64,000 bases of DNA from Porites lobata (GCA_942486035.1 CALNXK010000100.1:1590001-1654000), one strand, 5' to 3'. Shown: positions 23,921 to 35,544, counted from the first letter of the stretch. The notes: generated by a model from the sequence alone, not told the origin. Program-made: numbers and translations.

Positions 23921-24118
23921 GAAAAGAGCTTTTTAGGAATAAGAAACAGTTCGCATGTTTCTGGAGACGCAAAAAGGTGAGTCCTCGTGTTATGATGCGT
24001 GACATTTTCGCTCACACGGAAAATATTTATTCGCCTACTGAAAAGAGCTTTTTAGCAGCTATAAAACACATAAAATAGTAATATAAATTCTTAAAACTGA
24101 AAAAAAAACCTCTATGGT
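23921..24118. repeat. 195-bp minisatellite, displaced block with internal deletion
   Basis: The marker GAAAAGAGC occurs at 23921 and 24040, only 119 bp apart. The first unit jumps from GAGCTTTTTAG straight to GAATAAGAAACAG and so has lost about 75 bp of the standard unit. The second is a normal partial unit ending near 24118. Confidence 0.8.
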
Positions 24119-24917
24119 TTTATAGAAAAGATTCTCAATAACGCATAGGGTTTGTGAAATAATCTTCGCCATTTCTACATGGGTCTCAAGTTACTAAGTG
24201 TGGTAGATATAAATCAGCGCACTACTCCACCCTGCCCTTACTCTGCCCCTAACCCATCTGTTGGTAAAGAAGGGGAGCAACAAAGAAGCAGTGTAATAAT
24301 AGAATTTTTTGCTGCAGGACCACTTTTGTGGCCGCAAGTTTGAAAGCTATTCTAGCCAATAGTTGGAAGTGTGGAATACCTCTCCGAAGAATTATCGAAC
24401 TTTTTCTCTATTTCATGAACTAGTATACTCATCGTTGCTTATCTTCTCCAGTAATCATATGATTTCGAAGGAAAGGTGCCCCGCAACACAGGGACTGTGG
24501 TCCTCATATTGATTAATATTGATTTAGTTACCAAACCTTAGTTTTCCTTTGAAGTGTGGGAGATAGTGGCCAGTGCACCACTCTCCCCCTCGCACTAGAA
24601 ATCAATAAAAAAGAGGGATTAATCTATATAACAATCTATCTCTTTAAAAAAGTTGTTTAGTAAGAAATTGGTAATCAACGTTCAAAGTCAGTCAAAGTTT
24701 TACATAAATGCAACAGAAGAGCAGTTGGTGCTGTTAAATAGATCAATTATTTTATATGTGTGTGCTGTTTGACAATGATTACTACAAATTTTTGCCGTTT
24801 AGTGACTGTGCGCCAAAACAAGTCATTTTATTGCAACCATCTGAACTTCTAACTACTTTATTGAAAACCTTTTAATTCCTTCTTCAACTTTTCTTTGTTT
24901 TTTTTTTTGTTTCCCAG

Positions 24918-25221
24918 CGTTGCTAAGTTGAATAACCACGATAGGTTTGGCTACCTGCAACCGAAAACAATGTTCCTTTGTGGAATGTGCAAAGCTGAGA
25001 TTAAGTCCCTTGTCCAGGAAACTGTTTTCGCTCCCAAAAAATACACCATTGAAGAAGATGGAACGCATGTTGCCGAAAAGTCTTTCCTCTACAACGTAGG
25101 AGAGTTTGTGTATTATGATAACGCTGACAACCTCTGCTCCTTATTATTGCAAGTGGTAAAAGTTGTTTTTTTAGTCAACAAGGATGGGGACGTTCTCGTT
25201 ATTACAGCATATCCAACAAAT
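24918..25221 (+). CDS. VITAYPT-domain gene, copy A, core exon
   Basis: An exon follows the acceptor TTTGTTTCCCAG and ends at a perfect donor, AAAT|GTAAGT. It enters in phase 2 and leaves in phase 0. It encodes about 101 residues: VAKLNNHDRFGYLQPKTMFL, CGMCKAEIKSLVQ, THVAEKSFLYNVGEFVYYD, LLQVVKVVFLVNKDGD, VITAYPTN. By hand alignment 63 of 100 residues are identical to the core exon of copy B (46616-46917), including KTMFLCGM, GTHVA, VGEFV, VVKVVF and VITAYPT. I do not recognise the family. The layout of a G-T-H block, then a VGEFV-like strand, then a terminal V-I-T-A-Y-P strand is vaguely like small BECR-fold nuclease domains, which is weak inference only. A first exon like that of copy B was not found upstream, so the gene is partial here or its 5' exon lies beyond the minisatellite. 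Confidence 0.75.
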
Positions 25222-26477
25222 GTAAGTATCAAATTTCGTTATTGCCAAACAGAATATAGAATCTTAAATAAATGACTAATAACATTTAAGAAAATGATAG
25301 TGCTGACACGACTGTTCACTTTTGTTTGAACGTTTTCTGCTACCTTTACCTAAACTATAAGTACGTCTTTACGTTTGGATAACTAGGATGCAAACTAACG
25401 TGCAACTTGAGAAAAATTGAGTCTTTTCATTTTGTAATTTAATTCCTGTGATGAGAAAAATAACAAAGCGGGTTTATCGCAGTTTTCGCTTCAACGGAAT
25501 CACTTGATATATTTCTTTTGTAGCTTCTAGCATAAGAAAAAATGGCCAAGAATACTGAACTCAAGAAACTGCAACTCTTCATGAAAAAGCTATTTTAAGT
25601 TGCAACCGATTTTGCAACATAAACCCTCCAAAGTTAAATATATTCATAGTCAACTAACTACTATATTATATTGCTACAAACATGTACGGTTAATATGAAC
25701 TAAGTTCAAGGAACTGATCAATAGGTTCAGGGGGTAGCGTGCCGGAGTATACATTGTTAACCTTACCAGTAAGACGGATCATGCTATTTTCAGTATCAGG
25801 GGGGTAAGGGGTATCATTTTGTAAGCGTTGGATTTTTCATACTCTTTCGAAGACCTCTGCAAGCCTATGAACAGATAAATCCTCATTAAATCTCTAAAAA
25901 ACAAATAGAAATCTGGGATAACGAGCAATGGAAGCTTCTACTGGTACTGAATTTTCTTGTAGGATGAGGACAATCAAATCTATAAATTTCTCGCTATCAA
26001 AGACATCTGTATTATTTAAACTACCTGACTGCGTTATCATGAAGAACTTATGTACACTTGACGTAATTAGCAAATAATCCTATGCTCTGGATCTGTTCAA
26101 GCTCACTACTGTTAAAATTTACTCCATGAATTGAAAACCTCAAGTCTAGTTAATCTCTTTATTACCATAAGAAAATACAAATGTAATGACTGCTGAAAAT
26201 AATGGTTTTATTCTCTTTTGCCAATTTTTAAAACACTTTTAAAAAATTACTTTACTATGTCCATTGCTGATGATTAATGATGCTTATCCAGTTCATATTC
26301 ATTCAACAACTCTTTCTGAATAATAAATTCTTAAAATTAATCTACTACTGTATTAAGAGACCACACCTTATAATATGAAAACTGAGCAAACCCTATTATA
26401 TAAAAATATATGAAAGTGTTCAAAATTAATTGTTTTAACTTGGTTTCACCATCTTTCCATTTTGTAATTTTTTACAG
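25222..26477 (+). other. Intron of VITAYPT-domain gene copy A
   Basis: AT-rich, begins GTAAGT and ends TTTACAG. No inserted element or exon is recognised within it. Confidence 0.55.
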
Positions 26478-26519
26478 GAGAATGAGTGGGCCAATCTGCC
26501 AATCTGGAAGCTAAGATGA
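26478..26519 (+). CDS. VITAYPT-domain gene, copy A, terminal exon
   Basis: After the acceptor TTTTTTACAG a 14-codon frame reads ENEWANLPIWKLR then TGA. It continues the core exon in phase 0 across a 1256-nt GT-AG intron, giving VITAYPTN-ENEWANLPIWKLR-stop. The compact, hydrophilic C-terminus and the AATAAA signal about 150 bp downstream support it as the true last exon. Confidence 0.65.
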   Translation, partial: ENEWANLPIWKLR

Positions 26520-26667
26520 TTTAAGGTACTTTTCATATCCTGGAGTTGGTAGTGTGTGCTTCAGTTCATATTGTGGTCTTAAATGTCAAATGCCTACCTC
26601 AGGCGAATGAAAAAGCTAGATATATCAAAACTAAATGAGATTTCTAATGAGTGTTTGTATGTTTAAG

Positions 26668-26673
26668 AATAAA
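26668..26673 (+). promoter_or_regulatory. Candidate polyadenylation signal AATAAA
   Basis: AATAAA lies about 149 bp after the stop codon of the copy A terminal exon, a normal 3' UTR distance for a compact metazoan gene. No transcript evidence is available. Confidence 0.45.
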
Positions 26674-26921
26674 ATGAAGCAATCGATCCGAAATCTGAAC
26701 AAAGCGAGTGTCATCTTGAATGTTCTACAGTGATAAATTTACTTCTCGATTTATTTTTCGATTCGGGAAGAAATTTGAAATTAAGAACCTTGCAAACTAC
26801 TATAAAAGTTATAATTGGTTTGAAGGTTTGTTAGCATCAATTTGGACGATTCTAGTTTTCCGTACATCCTTTCCTTTAAATCAGTCTTTTCATTACAAAA
26901 GTATAGATTGCTTACATTTCT

Positions 26922-27339
26922 AAGGCCTAGGCTAAACGTCGTACCGTTTCATGACACGAACCAAACTCTAATTTGGCTAGACCTAAATTAAGTTAGGATC
27001 GTCTGTTGGGTCAGACGTCGAACTTAAGACGCGTCGAACCAATCAACTGAATCAGACCAAGAAGCAATTTTCTTTCAAATTTAGCCCAAACGAGGCTATA
27101 TAAATATACATTTTCATACAATTTTTTAGTCAATTAGTTTACTTTGTTGCATGTCAGGATCGATGTTTGTCCCGCAGACGATCCTTAGACGTTCTTTCAT
27201 GTTTGCTTCGGATAGAACGTGTTGGACGATCTAAACTCATTCAGACGAACTTAACTGAGCCAGAAGTCGAACTTTTCGTGAACTTAACGCACAAGTTTGG
27301 TTCGTCTCATGAAAAGTTTGACATTTGGCCTAGGCCTAA
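26922..27339. mobile_element. MITE with AGGCCTAGGC terminal inverted repeats
   Basis: The left end TAAGGCCTAGGCTAAACGTC and the reverse complement of the right end, TTAGGCCTAGGCCAAATGTC, match. Both continue into TTTCATGA and ACGAACCAAAC, giving about 45-bp imperfect arms. The 96-codon frame starting at 27167 is part of this element. The TTTTCATGAG/GAACC arm motif also appears in the 31561-31938 element, suggesting related families. Confidence 0.75.
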
Positions 27340-27479
27340 GCGCATATTCAACAACTCTGTAGTATTCCTTTCTAGATCAAACTTGAACGAAAGTGAAAGG
27401 CACTTGCATCATCTAAAATGTCTTCAACTAATTCACCCAGGCATCATTCAGCTTTAGTGAAGAAGCGGGAAATGAAAGG

Positions 27480-28285
27480 ACTTAACTCAACGACTATATA
27501 GGGCTGTCATAGCAGTTATTTTCTTTTGAAAAGTTGAGTTTGCTGTTATTCGGGAGTTGTAGATGAAGCAACCTTTTATGTAAAGGACGGCACATCATGT
27601 TAATTCAATTCGCCATACAAATGGAATATACATTTTTCGAGGCCAGGCGCAAAAAATGACAAGGAAGTGAAATTAAAGTAAACTTCCGAGTAATCTTCAC
27701 CATTTCGTAGTTGGTGAGTCGTCGAATGTGAAAACTTGACAAACATTTTCAGCGTTGTATGGCGTACCAAAGACACCGAAGGGCAGATAGTAAGCCACAT
27801 GTAAAACCCTTCTGACGTCCATCTTGTTAACAGCTTACTGACTCATTTTGAAGGAGCAAGTCAAGTTTTTGTATTATGTACGGAAAAAAAGGCACATTTC
27901 GCAAAAGATCTGCAATACTTTCGTTGTATCTCACTTTAAAATTTTGATCAGTGTATATATTTTATCGAAAAGTCTCGTTTAGCCTGTCCTCGGCTTTTCA
28001 TAAATTTCAAACCTTGTGTTGATTATTTTGTGTAAACTGAGAGCAAATGGAAGATTAAATGATGTTGCTGATTTCACGACTTAAAGCCGGGAAACTTTTA
28101 ATTTTACCTACCTTCATATGCACCCTAGGCCGGCGCCAAAGCAGGACAGGGATGACAGAAAAAGAAGCCTTGAAACAAATGCGCAAACCAATGATTCATC
28201 TGGCTTCATACGAAACGTGCGACAAATAAATTAACGGAAAGTAAAGCGAAGTGTCCGGAAAATAGAGCGTCGAGGAAATATTACA
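27480..28285. repeat. Dispersed repeat E, copy 1
   Basis: This copy aligns in order with 43390-43860 and 44610-44790. Shared blocks are GGGCTGT...ATAGCA, AGTTTGCTGTT, GTGTGAAAAC..A.ACAAA, and then a second portion with GGCGCCAAAGCAGGACAGGG and GGAAAGTAAAGCG. A partial third copy lies at 55455-55570. In the reverse strand all copies suggest a short hydrophobic reading (for example FFSVVLAQFWRQF at 44 kb), but frames are broken here. Probably a transposable element fragment. Confidence 0.55.
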
Positions 28286-30267
28286 GACACAGCCGGAGAC
28301 AAGTTTATTTGTCAGAGGGATTTGATCATCATTTGCATTTTAAAACTAAAACTGAAAGTTCTGCAATTCATAATGGACCAACGTAAAGTTTCATTTAAGA
28401 TAAAACATTCATTTTTTTATTGTTTCAAAGCACTGGTGTCCCTAAATAATTCAACTCATGCGAGAGCACACTGTGAATTTGAAAAATATCAGTGTTCTGA
28501 TTGGACAAAAACCAATGGCCCTACGGCTTGCTTTCTTTCCACCCAGCAGAGAAGGGCAGAGAAGCTGCTTATAGGCCACGCATGGCCAACTAGATTCACC
28601 AGTCCAAAAATAGCCTGTATCTACTAACGGATTTTAGATACTTTTAAATACTTCGAGGACCACTGTGCTGATTTTTTTCCTACAATGACAAAGGATGAAG
28701 TAAATGCCTGCCTTCAAACCCATACACGTCCTTTCAGAAGTATTAAAGGGGAGTGCTTTATCGTTTACATAAATAGACTTGATTTGCACTAGTCTTTGCA
28801 TAATCATTAATAAATAATTTTAGAGCAGTTCTCTGAGAAAATGGTGCCAAGTTAAAAATGACTACAAATTTTTTGTATGCAAGTAGGTTACTCGGGGGAT
28901 GGAATTAAACCACTACTTTTTGGTCAGTTAATGCATCGATGACGAGGTAACCATTCTCCAGCCTCAGGCTCGTGTTTTAACCGCAAATTTTACTCTCAAA
29001 AAGTGACTATAAATTAATGATTCTGGTTCTCTGCCGCGCCTTTAACAAATTCGGTGAAACTTTGCCGGAGGGTAGAGTAAAACTTCTCGTTTAATATAAC
29101 ATATAAAAAAGGATTTTTCTGATCAAGAGCGAAATATGGGATTCCTCAGGTTACTCTTCTAAGTTGTCTCTCAGCCACTTTGAGAGAGCAAAAATTACCA
29201 CATTTCACGTCTCAATTTGTCTGGTAAGAAAGTTGAAGTTTGTTTATAAAATGAATTTGGAAAACAATTCATACGGCAGTGTTATTTGTTCAAATTTGAA
29301 GCTAAGTGACAAACTTCATCCCGTTCGCGCCGAAGTGGATAGGGCTTCCTTTCAGTGATGCACTCGGCCACATCAAAAGAACTGTCAGTCCCTTTTTGTT
29401 TTCTCTTTTCGCAACTTTGATTGGCTAACTTACTGAATCGTGCAGGTCGGCAAGCATTTTCCCTCGGTTTCTCTCAAAATTGTGGCTCCTTAGAGAAGGG
29501 TGATGGGAACGGGGTCATTACCACAAACGGTATATCCGCTGACGATATGAATGCATTTTAGCCAAGTATTACGTAGAGTAGTCAGGAAAGAAAATTGTAA
29601 AGCGTCGGAGTCATGCTGGAAAGAAACATGTCATTAAGGTAAAGCACTGGAACTCATCTCGTAGTTTTTCGCGTATAATTAAAAAGGCAGTATTAAAATA
29701 TCAAAATGTCCCGCGTGAAAATCTATTTGCCAAGAGCTGATTTAGAGCCCAGTCCCTTCCTTGGTGTAGCAACGCCTGGACGATGTTTTTATAAAATGGC
29801 GACCTTCGAGTTTCATTTATGTGAAATGTTTGATGTTTTGTTGACGTGTATCTAAAAAGGAGAGATTAAAAATGATGCAAAATGAATTTATCTTGATTTT
29901 CTGGCCTGGATAGGAATTTTTTTAGAAAAGCGGTGCGAGTCTTCCAACGCACTTTAAAGGTAAGAGTAGGACCAGATTGAGTCACTGTTGAGCGGTAAGT
30001 GAGTAAGTACAACTTGAAATCTAAAACTCACCAAAACGGCCTCGATGGCTCTAGAAGAGAGAGCATGGTAAAAGACACAACGCAAACAAAAGGTGAGTTA
30101 ATTTTATTTCGAATATTTCCAAAGAACTCCTACAGAGTCTGGGCTGCCTGTGATTGAATGATATACATTTGTAAAAGGTTCGGCAATTTGTTCATCGTTT
30201 ATATTCTGGGAATATCGTTGAACCGAATATACTGTAAAAATTAGGATTCTTCCCCAAACAACAGCTG
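28286..30267. other. No supported gene
   Basis: Short open frames only (101 codons at 28322 and 64 at 29164), without domain signatures. Some GTAAGA-type donor-like sites occur, for example at 29223, but no partner acceptor with coding sequence was found. Confidence 0.45.
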
Positions 30268-30548
30268 CTCTGAAAAAAATATGAATTGTAAACTAAAGCT
30301 TCACTCCTAACGATTCTACTGAACGAACTTGAGGTCGTTACATGCAGCTACATGCGCTAGAACTACTTTTTGAAATTTTCTATACACTTGCCAGTAAAAA
30401 TTTACCGGAAAAAATTGCAGACAACTGATATGGAAAATCCAAAGCAAGCGTCTTGAGAAATTTAAGCACAGTAACGGCCCCCAATGTTTGGTAGTAAAAT
30501 TTTTTACTGTGTAGCTTTAGTTTACAGTTCATATCAGTTTTTTTTTTC
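30268..30548. repeat. Inverted repeat pair with AACTGTAAACTAAAGCT arms
   Basis: The left arm (CTGAAAAAAATATGAATTGT continuing to AAACTAAAGCTTCAC) and the right arm (GTGTAGCTTTAGTTTACAGT continuing to CATATCAG, then A/T-rich to CAGAA) are reverse complements with few mismatches. The arms are about 35-40 bp and are separated by about 200 bp. Likely a foldback remnant. Confidence 0.6.
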
Positions 30549-30811
30549 AGAATAGTTTTTTTACGGAAATTTTTCGACATTAGATTGTCGTACAAACACG
30601 GTAATTTCCCACGCGGTTGCCTGCTCGTCAAAATGGTGTCGAAAAAACCGTGATAAAGCCTATTCACTGTAACTTTTACCTGGACACAGAAATCCGTGGA
30701 AACCGTACCATCGCGAATATCGTTAAATTGACGATCGTAAAACCGGGTTTCCGCTGTATATTTGTACAGGTGATCATTTAAGACTAAATGTAAGGTCCAG
30801 AATCGATTCAT
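30380..30811 (-). other. Unassigned 143-codon open frame
   Basis: This is the longest non-RT frame in the window, on the minus strand. The N-terminal half looks protein-like (NDHLYKYTAETRFYDRQFND, IRDGTVSTDFCVQ) and is followed directly by CAG|GTAAAAG, a plausible splice donor. If that donor is used, only the first 44 or so codons would be coding. The C-terminal half overlaps one arm of the inverted repeat at 30268-30548. No domain or family is recognised. Confidence 0.3.
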
Positions 30812-30945
30812 GTATCACATCTTTTGAGGAGCATTCTTTTTGCATATTCGATAAACATGTGGCCAGATGATTGAAATGAGATATTGCTGATGCCATTCAA
30901 CCCCTAAACCCAGGAAATACCGATTTTCTTTTCTTGTTTACCTTC

Positions 30946-30981
30946 GCGTTATTATTATAATTATTATTAATATTATTATTG
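30946..30981. repeat. Imperfect (ATT)n microsatellite
   Basis: A run of TTATTATTATAATTATTATT and related triplets, about 35 bp. Confidence 0.8.
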
Positions 30982-31124
30982 TGAAAGGTTTGAACCCAGG
31001 AGGCATTTCAAAAGTAGCTTGAGTTTGATCGTCCAAGTGAACGTAGTCCTGAATAGGACTGTTATTGTTAACAGTGACTGACGTTTCGACAACCCGTACG
31101 GTAGTCATCGTAGGAGTTTAGTCA

Positions 31125-31365
31125 CTCTTAAGTTGTCTCTACTTTGTTACAAGACGACAGTGGTTATGCGATTTCCCGCCAAAATAACCTCGAGTTGCAT
31201 TTGGGTTGACATCCTGTTGATTGAGTTATTTTACCTTGGTATGCCTGTGGTACGGACGGACCGTCGGGCGGGCGGGCGGGCGTACGGTCACGTGATTACC
31301 AAATTTTCTCGGATGGGTAGATTACTTCATTTTTTTACCCATGGTGCTACGCTGCGCGCGAAGCA
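31125..31365. repeat. Dispersed repeat F, copy 1
   Basis: It contains TATGCGATTTCCCGCCAAAA, TAACCTCGAG, GTTGATTGAGTTATTTTACC, a (CGGG)n stretch, CGGATGGGTAGAT and TTTTACCCATGG. It matches 35545-35760 in the same orientation with small indels. Non-coding. The arginine/glycine-rich frame is the simple CGGG repeat. Confidence 0.7.
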
Positions 31366-31560
31366 AAAACAGTAAATTTACTTCCAACCGTAAGGGTAGC
31401 TCAATCGATTTTGAAACGCAAATTTCCCTCCGTAGATAAGCCCCTCGGAATATAAGCCCCTTCAAAAATAAGCCCCGGAGCTTATTTTCGGAATTTTACG
31501 GTATGAGACAGGGCATTTTCCACATGTGCCCTTAAACTTTAGAACTGTATAATATTTTCT

Positions 31561-31938
31561 TAGGCTCGGTTCAGATGCCAAACTTTTCATGAGCCGAACG
31601 GCTAATACATTGAATTAAGTACATGAAAAGTTCTGTGTCTGAATCACAATTATAAACGCCTGTTTCAATTTGACACGGCTCAGTCGTTCTTTTCGCCTAA
31701 CCCGACTGGGAATCTCGCCTTTGGAGCGACTTTGGAACGGCTTTGATTCAGACGCCGGATTTTCAACGTATTTTGTAAGCAGTTTGACCTAAATGAGCCT
31801 TTTTCGCCTTTTGAACTTAGCTCAGCTGCAGTTAAGATTGGCGTCTGAATCAATTCAGCCGGTCTAAATAATCTTGGTCGGCCTTAATTTGAATAAGGTT
31901 TGGCCCATGAAAATCTTGGCGTCTGAACAGGGCCTTAG
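31561..31938. mobile_element. 375-bp MITE with TIRs ending in GTTCAGAYGCCA
   Basis: The left end TAGGCTCGGTTCAGATGCCA and the reverse complement of the right end, TAAGGCCCTGTTCAGACGCC, match, then diverge slightly through TTTTCATGRGCC. The interior is non-coding with further GTCTGAATC/GATTCAGAC blocks. Confidence 0.75.
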
Positions 31939-31959
31939 ACATTCGTAAATCGATCAGTG

Positions 31960-32163
31960 CTTGTGCTTAAAGAAAAAAATTAAAAACCTACCTTGTTAGG
32001 AAATTTATTAATAAAAGTTTAAGTTATTATTAGAGTTTAATGTTTTATATCTCCTAATTTCTATTTTTATGTATTTATTCTTATAAAATTATTATTTTTA
32101 ATTTGTTGTAAAGCGCCACGAACAACCAGTGGATGTGAGCGCTATAGAAGTGTTTAATCATGC

Positions 32164-32202
<39 letters not shown>
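31960..32202 (+). mobile_element. LINE/SINE 3' end with (ATT)n tail
   Basis: TTGTAAAGCGCCACGAACAA, GAGCGCTATAGAAGTG and then a run of about 36 bp of (TTA)n form the classic 3' end of L2-type elements. The same TTGTAAAGCGCC...GCGCTATAGAA end is found at 50828-50912 directly after a coding C-terminus. Only the UTR and tail are visible here. Confidence 0.65.
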
Positions 32203-33910
32203 GTAAGTGCGAGGGTTAAAGAAGTATCGAAACTCCCTGTGACACATCTCTCCCAAAAATGCAAAATTGTAAACCAAAGTTTGATACACCGCTAAATTAT
32301 AGTTGGTGTAATGTCGAATTAACTTTCACTCGGGGAACGGACGACTGATTATCTTCAACAAAGCAACACCGGCTGTTTCTTCTTTTACTTCTTTATTAGT
32401 TGTGTAGTTCAACATTCACTGACTTAATTTACAACTCTCTTTAACCAAAGTTGCTTCACGTCATTTTATAGCGACTAGAAACCCCCCCCTGGTTAGAGCA
32501 AGATAAATATTACGCACGTTTACTGTGATCGGCTAAAGCAGACTCATTTGCGTCATGATCTTCAGATGTTTTCGTTGCCGAAATTAGGTTCTTTCTAGAC
32601 TCCGTAATAAAAAGCTTGTGTTGGCTAGTCAATTGCAATATCAAACAAGGATACAGTTATGAAATAATGCAAAGCTCATACTTGTACATCTAAGGTAGTT
32701 AACTTAAGGCATGACTCAAAACGTCTATAAAATTTAGCAAACTGTACGTAATGTTCATGGGTCCTTTTCGTAAGCAAACCCAAATATTTAAAGCAACACA
32801 TTTTTGGTGACCTGGCGGCCTTTAATAATATTGTTGATTCTAGTCACGTGACCAGGAGTTGAAATTTTTTAAAGTAAAAAATCTGTAGGGTAAAAAAGGT
32901 AACATAAAAGAAACTAAGATTAGTTAAATCTCTTTTTTTTTATGAGTGGCTAAGTTTAAAAACTATGAAGTTACTAATGCAAGTAGTCACGTGACTTGAT
33001 GAAATGGCTTAATAACTTAATAGAAATGATATGTACCATTTTAAATGAAACATAACAAGCAATTCTTGGAAAGATCCTCCTGAACCCGAGGCTACACCTG
33101 CACATTTAAAAGAGTATAATGGATTTTTTTCCGAAAAGCCTCTTGATATAACTATCAATCTAGTAAAATGAGTATCGAGAAAGAAGAATTACCTCAGTGT
33201 TATTTATGTTCCCAATCACACACATGATATATTTTTCAACTTTAAAAACTTCTGATGAAATTTCAACAGCCGATTGAAACTTTCCCATAAGTCGTAATTT
33301 GAAACAAATTTGCTTGGAATACTTTTCATCGCTGACACTTTTTATGCGGTTTGATAGCGATAATGTATTCATTTTAATGTTTGAACTAGCTATAGTTTGT
33401 CTAAGTTTCTCCTAAAGTATTTTACTAAGTAGAAGAACGATAGAATAATTTTACTATAAGATTAATAGTTTTCTAAAAATGAAACAAACAAACAAACAAC
33501 CTGTTTATCTCTCCTGATTTAGCCAAGGCAGTACATGCAGTGCACATTCAAAGTTTTTTTTACATGCAGCATGTGTATAGCAAGGTACCTACGGTGAGTC
33601 CAGGATCACACCAAAATCACACCTAAACTTATCAGGAATCAGATCGTAACCACGAAGAGACTTGGAACTTTGACAACTTTTTCGAAGTTCAAGTGGGGCG
33701 GGTTGGTGAGGGGAAAGAGGGGAGAGCAAAGGCTGAGGCTCTAATCCTTTCCCTGTAGAATTGGTTATGATATATGGTCCTCAACTGTACGCACAGTGAT
33801 GCAAAGGAATGTCACAGGCACGTGAAATTTTGTCAAAAAATTACTTATTTTGGCATCCGCCATTTTATAGAATCACCATCATTACCTAGCTGCAACACTG
33901 GCAAAGGTGT
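32203..33910. other. No supported gene
   Basis: AT-rich sequence with only short open frames (70 codons at 33160 minus, 67 at 33774 plus). CACGTGAC motifs occur at 32844 and 32987. No element ends are recognised. Confidence 0.4.
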
Positions 33911-34305
33911 ACCCCCGTGGGGGGTACTCAACAAAGTTTTACATGGGGAGGCTCCGCCCCGAAGACCAACCACGTAGCCTTTTATATACCATTTTTGACA
34001 GAAAAGGTCCCTTCCTTTTGACCAATGGTACCCCTTTCACATACCTGGTTTAGAGCGGTGCATCCCCTTTTGTAAATGCAAAACAAAAGTAAAACCAGGA
34101 AATATTCTCGACTTTTTCACAGCCATAGATTCTTCCATTAGCTTTCTTTTAGATCTTTACGACGGAAATGACAGATTTCCCTAATCCTTTCATATACTGC
34201 AACTAGTGAAATCCCTACCAGTTTACATACCTGAGGCCTGATAAAGGTACCTCTCTCGGGCGGAGCCGCCCCGTATAGGCCCTTATAGGGAGTACGCCCC
34301 CCCCC
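33911..34305 (+). mobile_element. MITE with GGGGGTACTC ends, copy 2 (pair at 9663)
   Basis: It begins GTGGGGGGTACTCAAC and ends AGGGAGTACGCCCCCC, giving short inverted ends. The interior matches 9663-10049 in inverted orientation, including GGCTCCGCCCC, TTTATATACCATTTTTGAC and CAATGGTACCCCTTTCAC. Non-coding. Confidence 0.7.
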
Positions 34306-35019
34306 TCCCCTCTGGGGATTGTAACTGAAAATGTCAAACAGGAAAAGGCAATGGGTGCTTTAAATGTGGTGGGAAAACACGGATAAGTTCAAAAACCGAT
34401 GATGAGGAGCTGGAAATAGGTTTGATCCACCAGGATATTATGACGCATTTTTGGCGCCAAAAGCGTTTCTATAAGAGACAGAAACGGACAACTCGGTTAC
34501 TGGGTCACCAAGGAACTATAGCTACCAACGGTGGCAGCAGTTTTATGTTTCTAGTATGTCCTGCACGGCCGTTGATTATTTCGGTTCTAATCTCTGCTCC
34601 TTATTATTAACTAGTCCTCAATTCATGTGTAATTTGCCATTAAAAAAGCAAAAAATAGTTTCAAATAGAAAACGTATGTTACATTGATTCAACAGGACCA
34701 AAAATTACAATTATGATGTTTTTGTGAAGTCCATCGAACTCCTTATCTTCCCTGAGACAAATTTTGAAACTGTCCTGAGTTGACCCAGAATATCATGCCG
34801 TCTTGTGGTCTTTGTGAATTCTCGTGACAAGGGCCATGTATAGGTCGAGGTGAGCTGAGAAACGATAGAAAATAAGGAAAAATGATGAGGAAGGAAAGAG
34901 AAGGGGTAAAAACGCTATAACTACAAAGTAAGACATGAAATGATTTCATGTAATGCGTCAGAACACCCAAACTGAAGCGAGAGTTACCGTCCTTACATTA
35001 TATTTAATAATATAACATA
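34306..35019. other. No supported gene
   Basis: Short frames on both strands without domains. The 75-codon minus frame at 34743-34970 has no recognisable similarity. Confidence 0.4.
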
Positions 35020-35262
35020 TAGATTTAGCCAGGGCTAAAAGCGAAGCTCTCGATAATATTTATAGTTTGTTCAAACAAAATATAAAATCGTGTAATTGCT
35101 AAGCGGCGAAGGCAACACCGGAGAACGGTGAAAAACAACAATAGGTCTAATTAGCAAAAAGGAAACTTTTGCACGTGCAGCACACTTTTTTGTACATTTC
35201 TTTGCAGTTGTTTTGCATGAATTCAACGGGAAACTTCCAGAAACCTTTTTTTTATGGAGAAA
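35020..35262 (+). mobile_element. Partial MITE related to 16353-16721
   Basis: It starts ATAGATTTAGCCAGGGCTAA, AGCGAAGCTCTCG, then GTCTAATTAGCAAAAAGGAA, TGCACGTGCAGCACAC, TTTGTACATTTCTTTGCAG and TTTATGGAG. The first part matches 57084-57290 closely. The second half matches the interior of the 16.35-kb MITE. Confidence 0.65.
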
Positions 35263-35544
35263 ATTTCGTACGCGTTCTTGTTCACTTTTTTGTCACCGCC
35301 GCTGCAAAATTTTCATGTTGTTTTTCCAACAAAAAATGTCTCCTTTGTTCTCGCTCTAGATCTCTGTCGTCCTTTTTCTCGTTGAGCTTCGCTGGCTGCC
35401 GCCTACTTTCTCTTTTTCTCTGTCTTTCTCTTGCTCTATATTTTAAATTTGTGGGCAATTAATCTAAGCTTAATACTTTAGAAAATACGGATACATAAAC
35501 AATTTCCGCTGTCCGTTTCGTGTTTATTGACTCTTTAGCTGCCT

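Noticed and set aside
22626..24118. CRISPR-like array
   Set aside because: Whole 195-bp units are repeated with no short repeat/unique spacer design, in a eukaryotic context.
31133..31375. 80-codon Arg/Gly-rich frame
   Set aside because: It translates dispersed repeat F and its CGGG simple repeat; the paired copy at 35.5 kb is not open.
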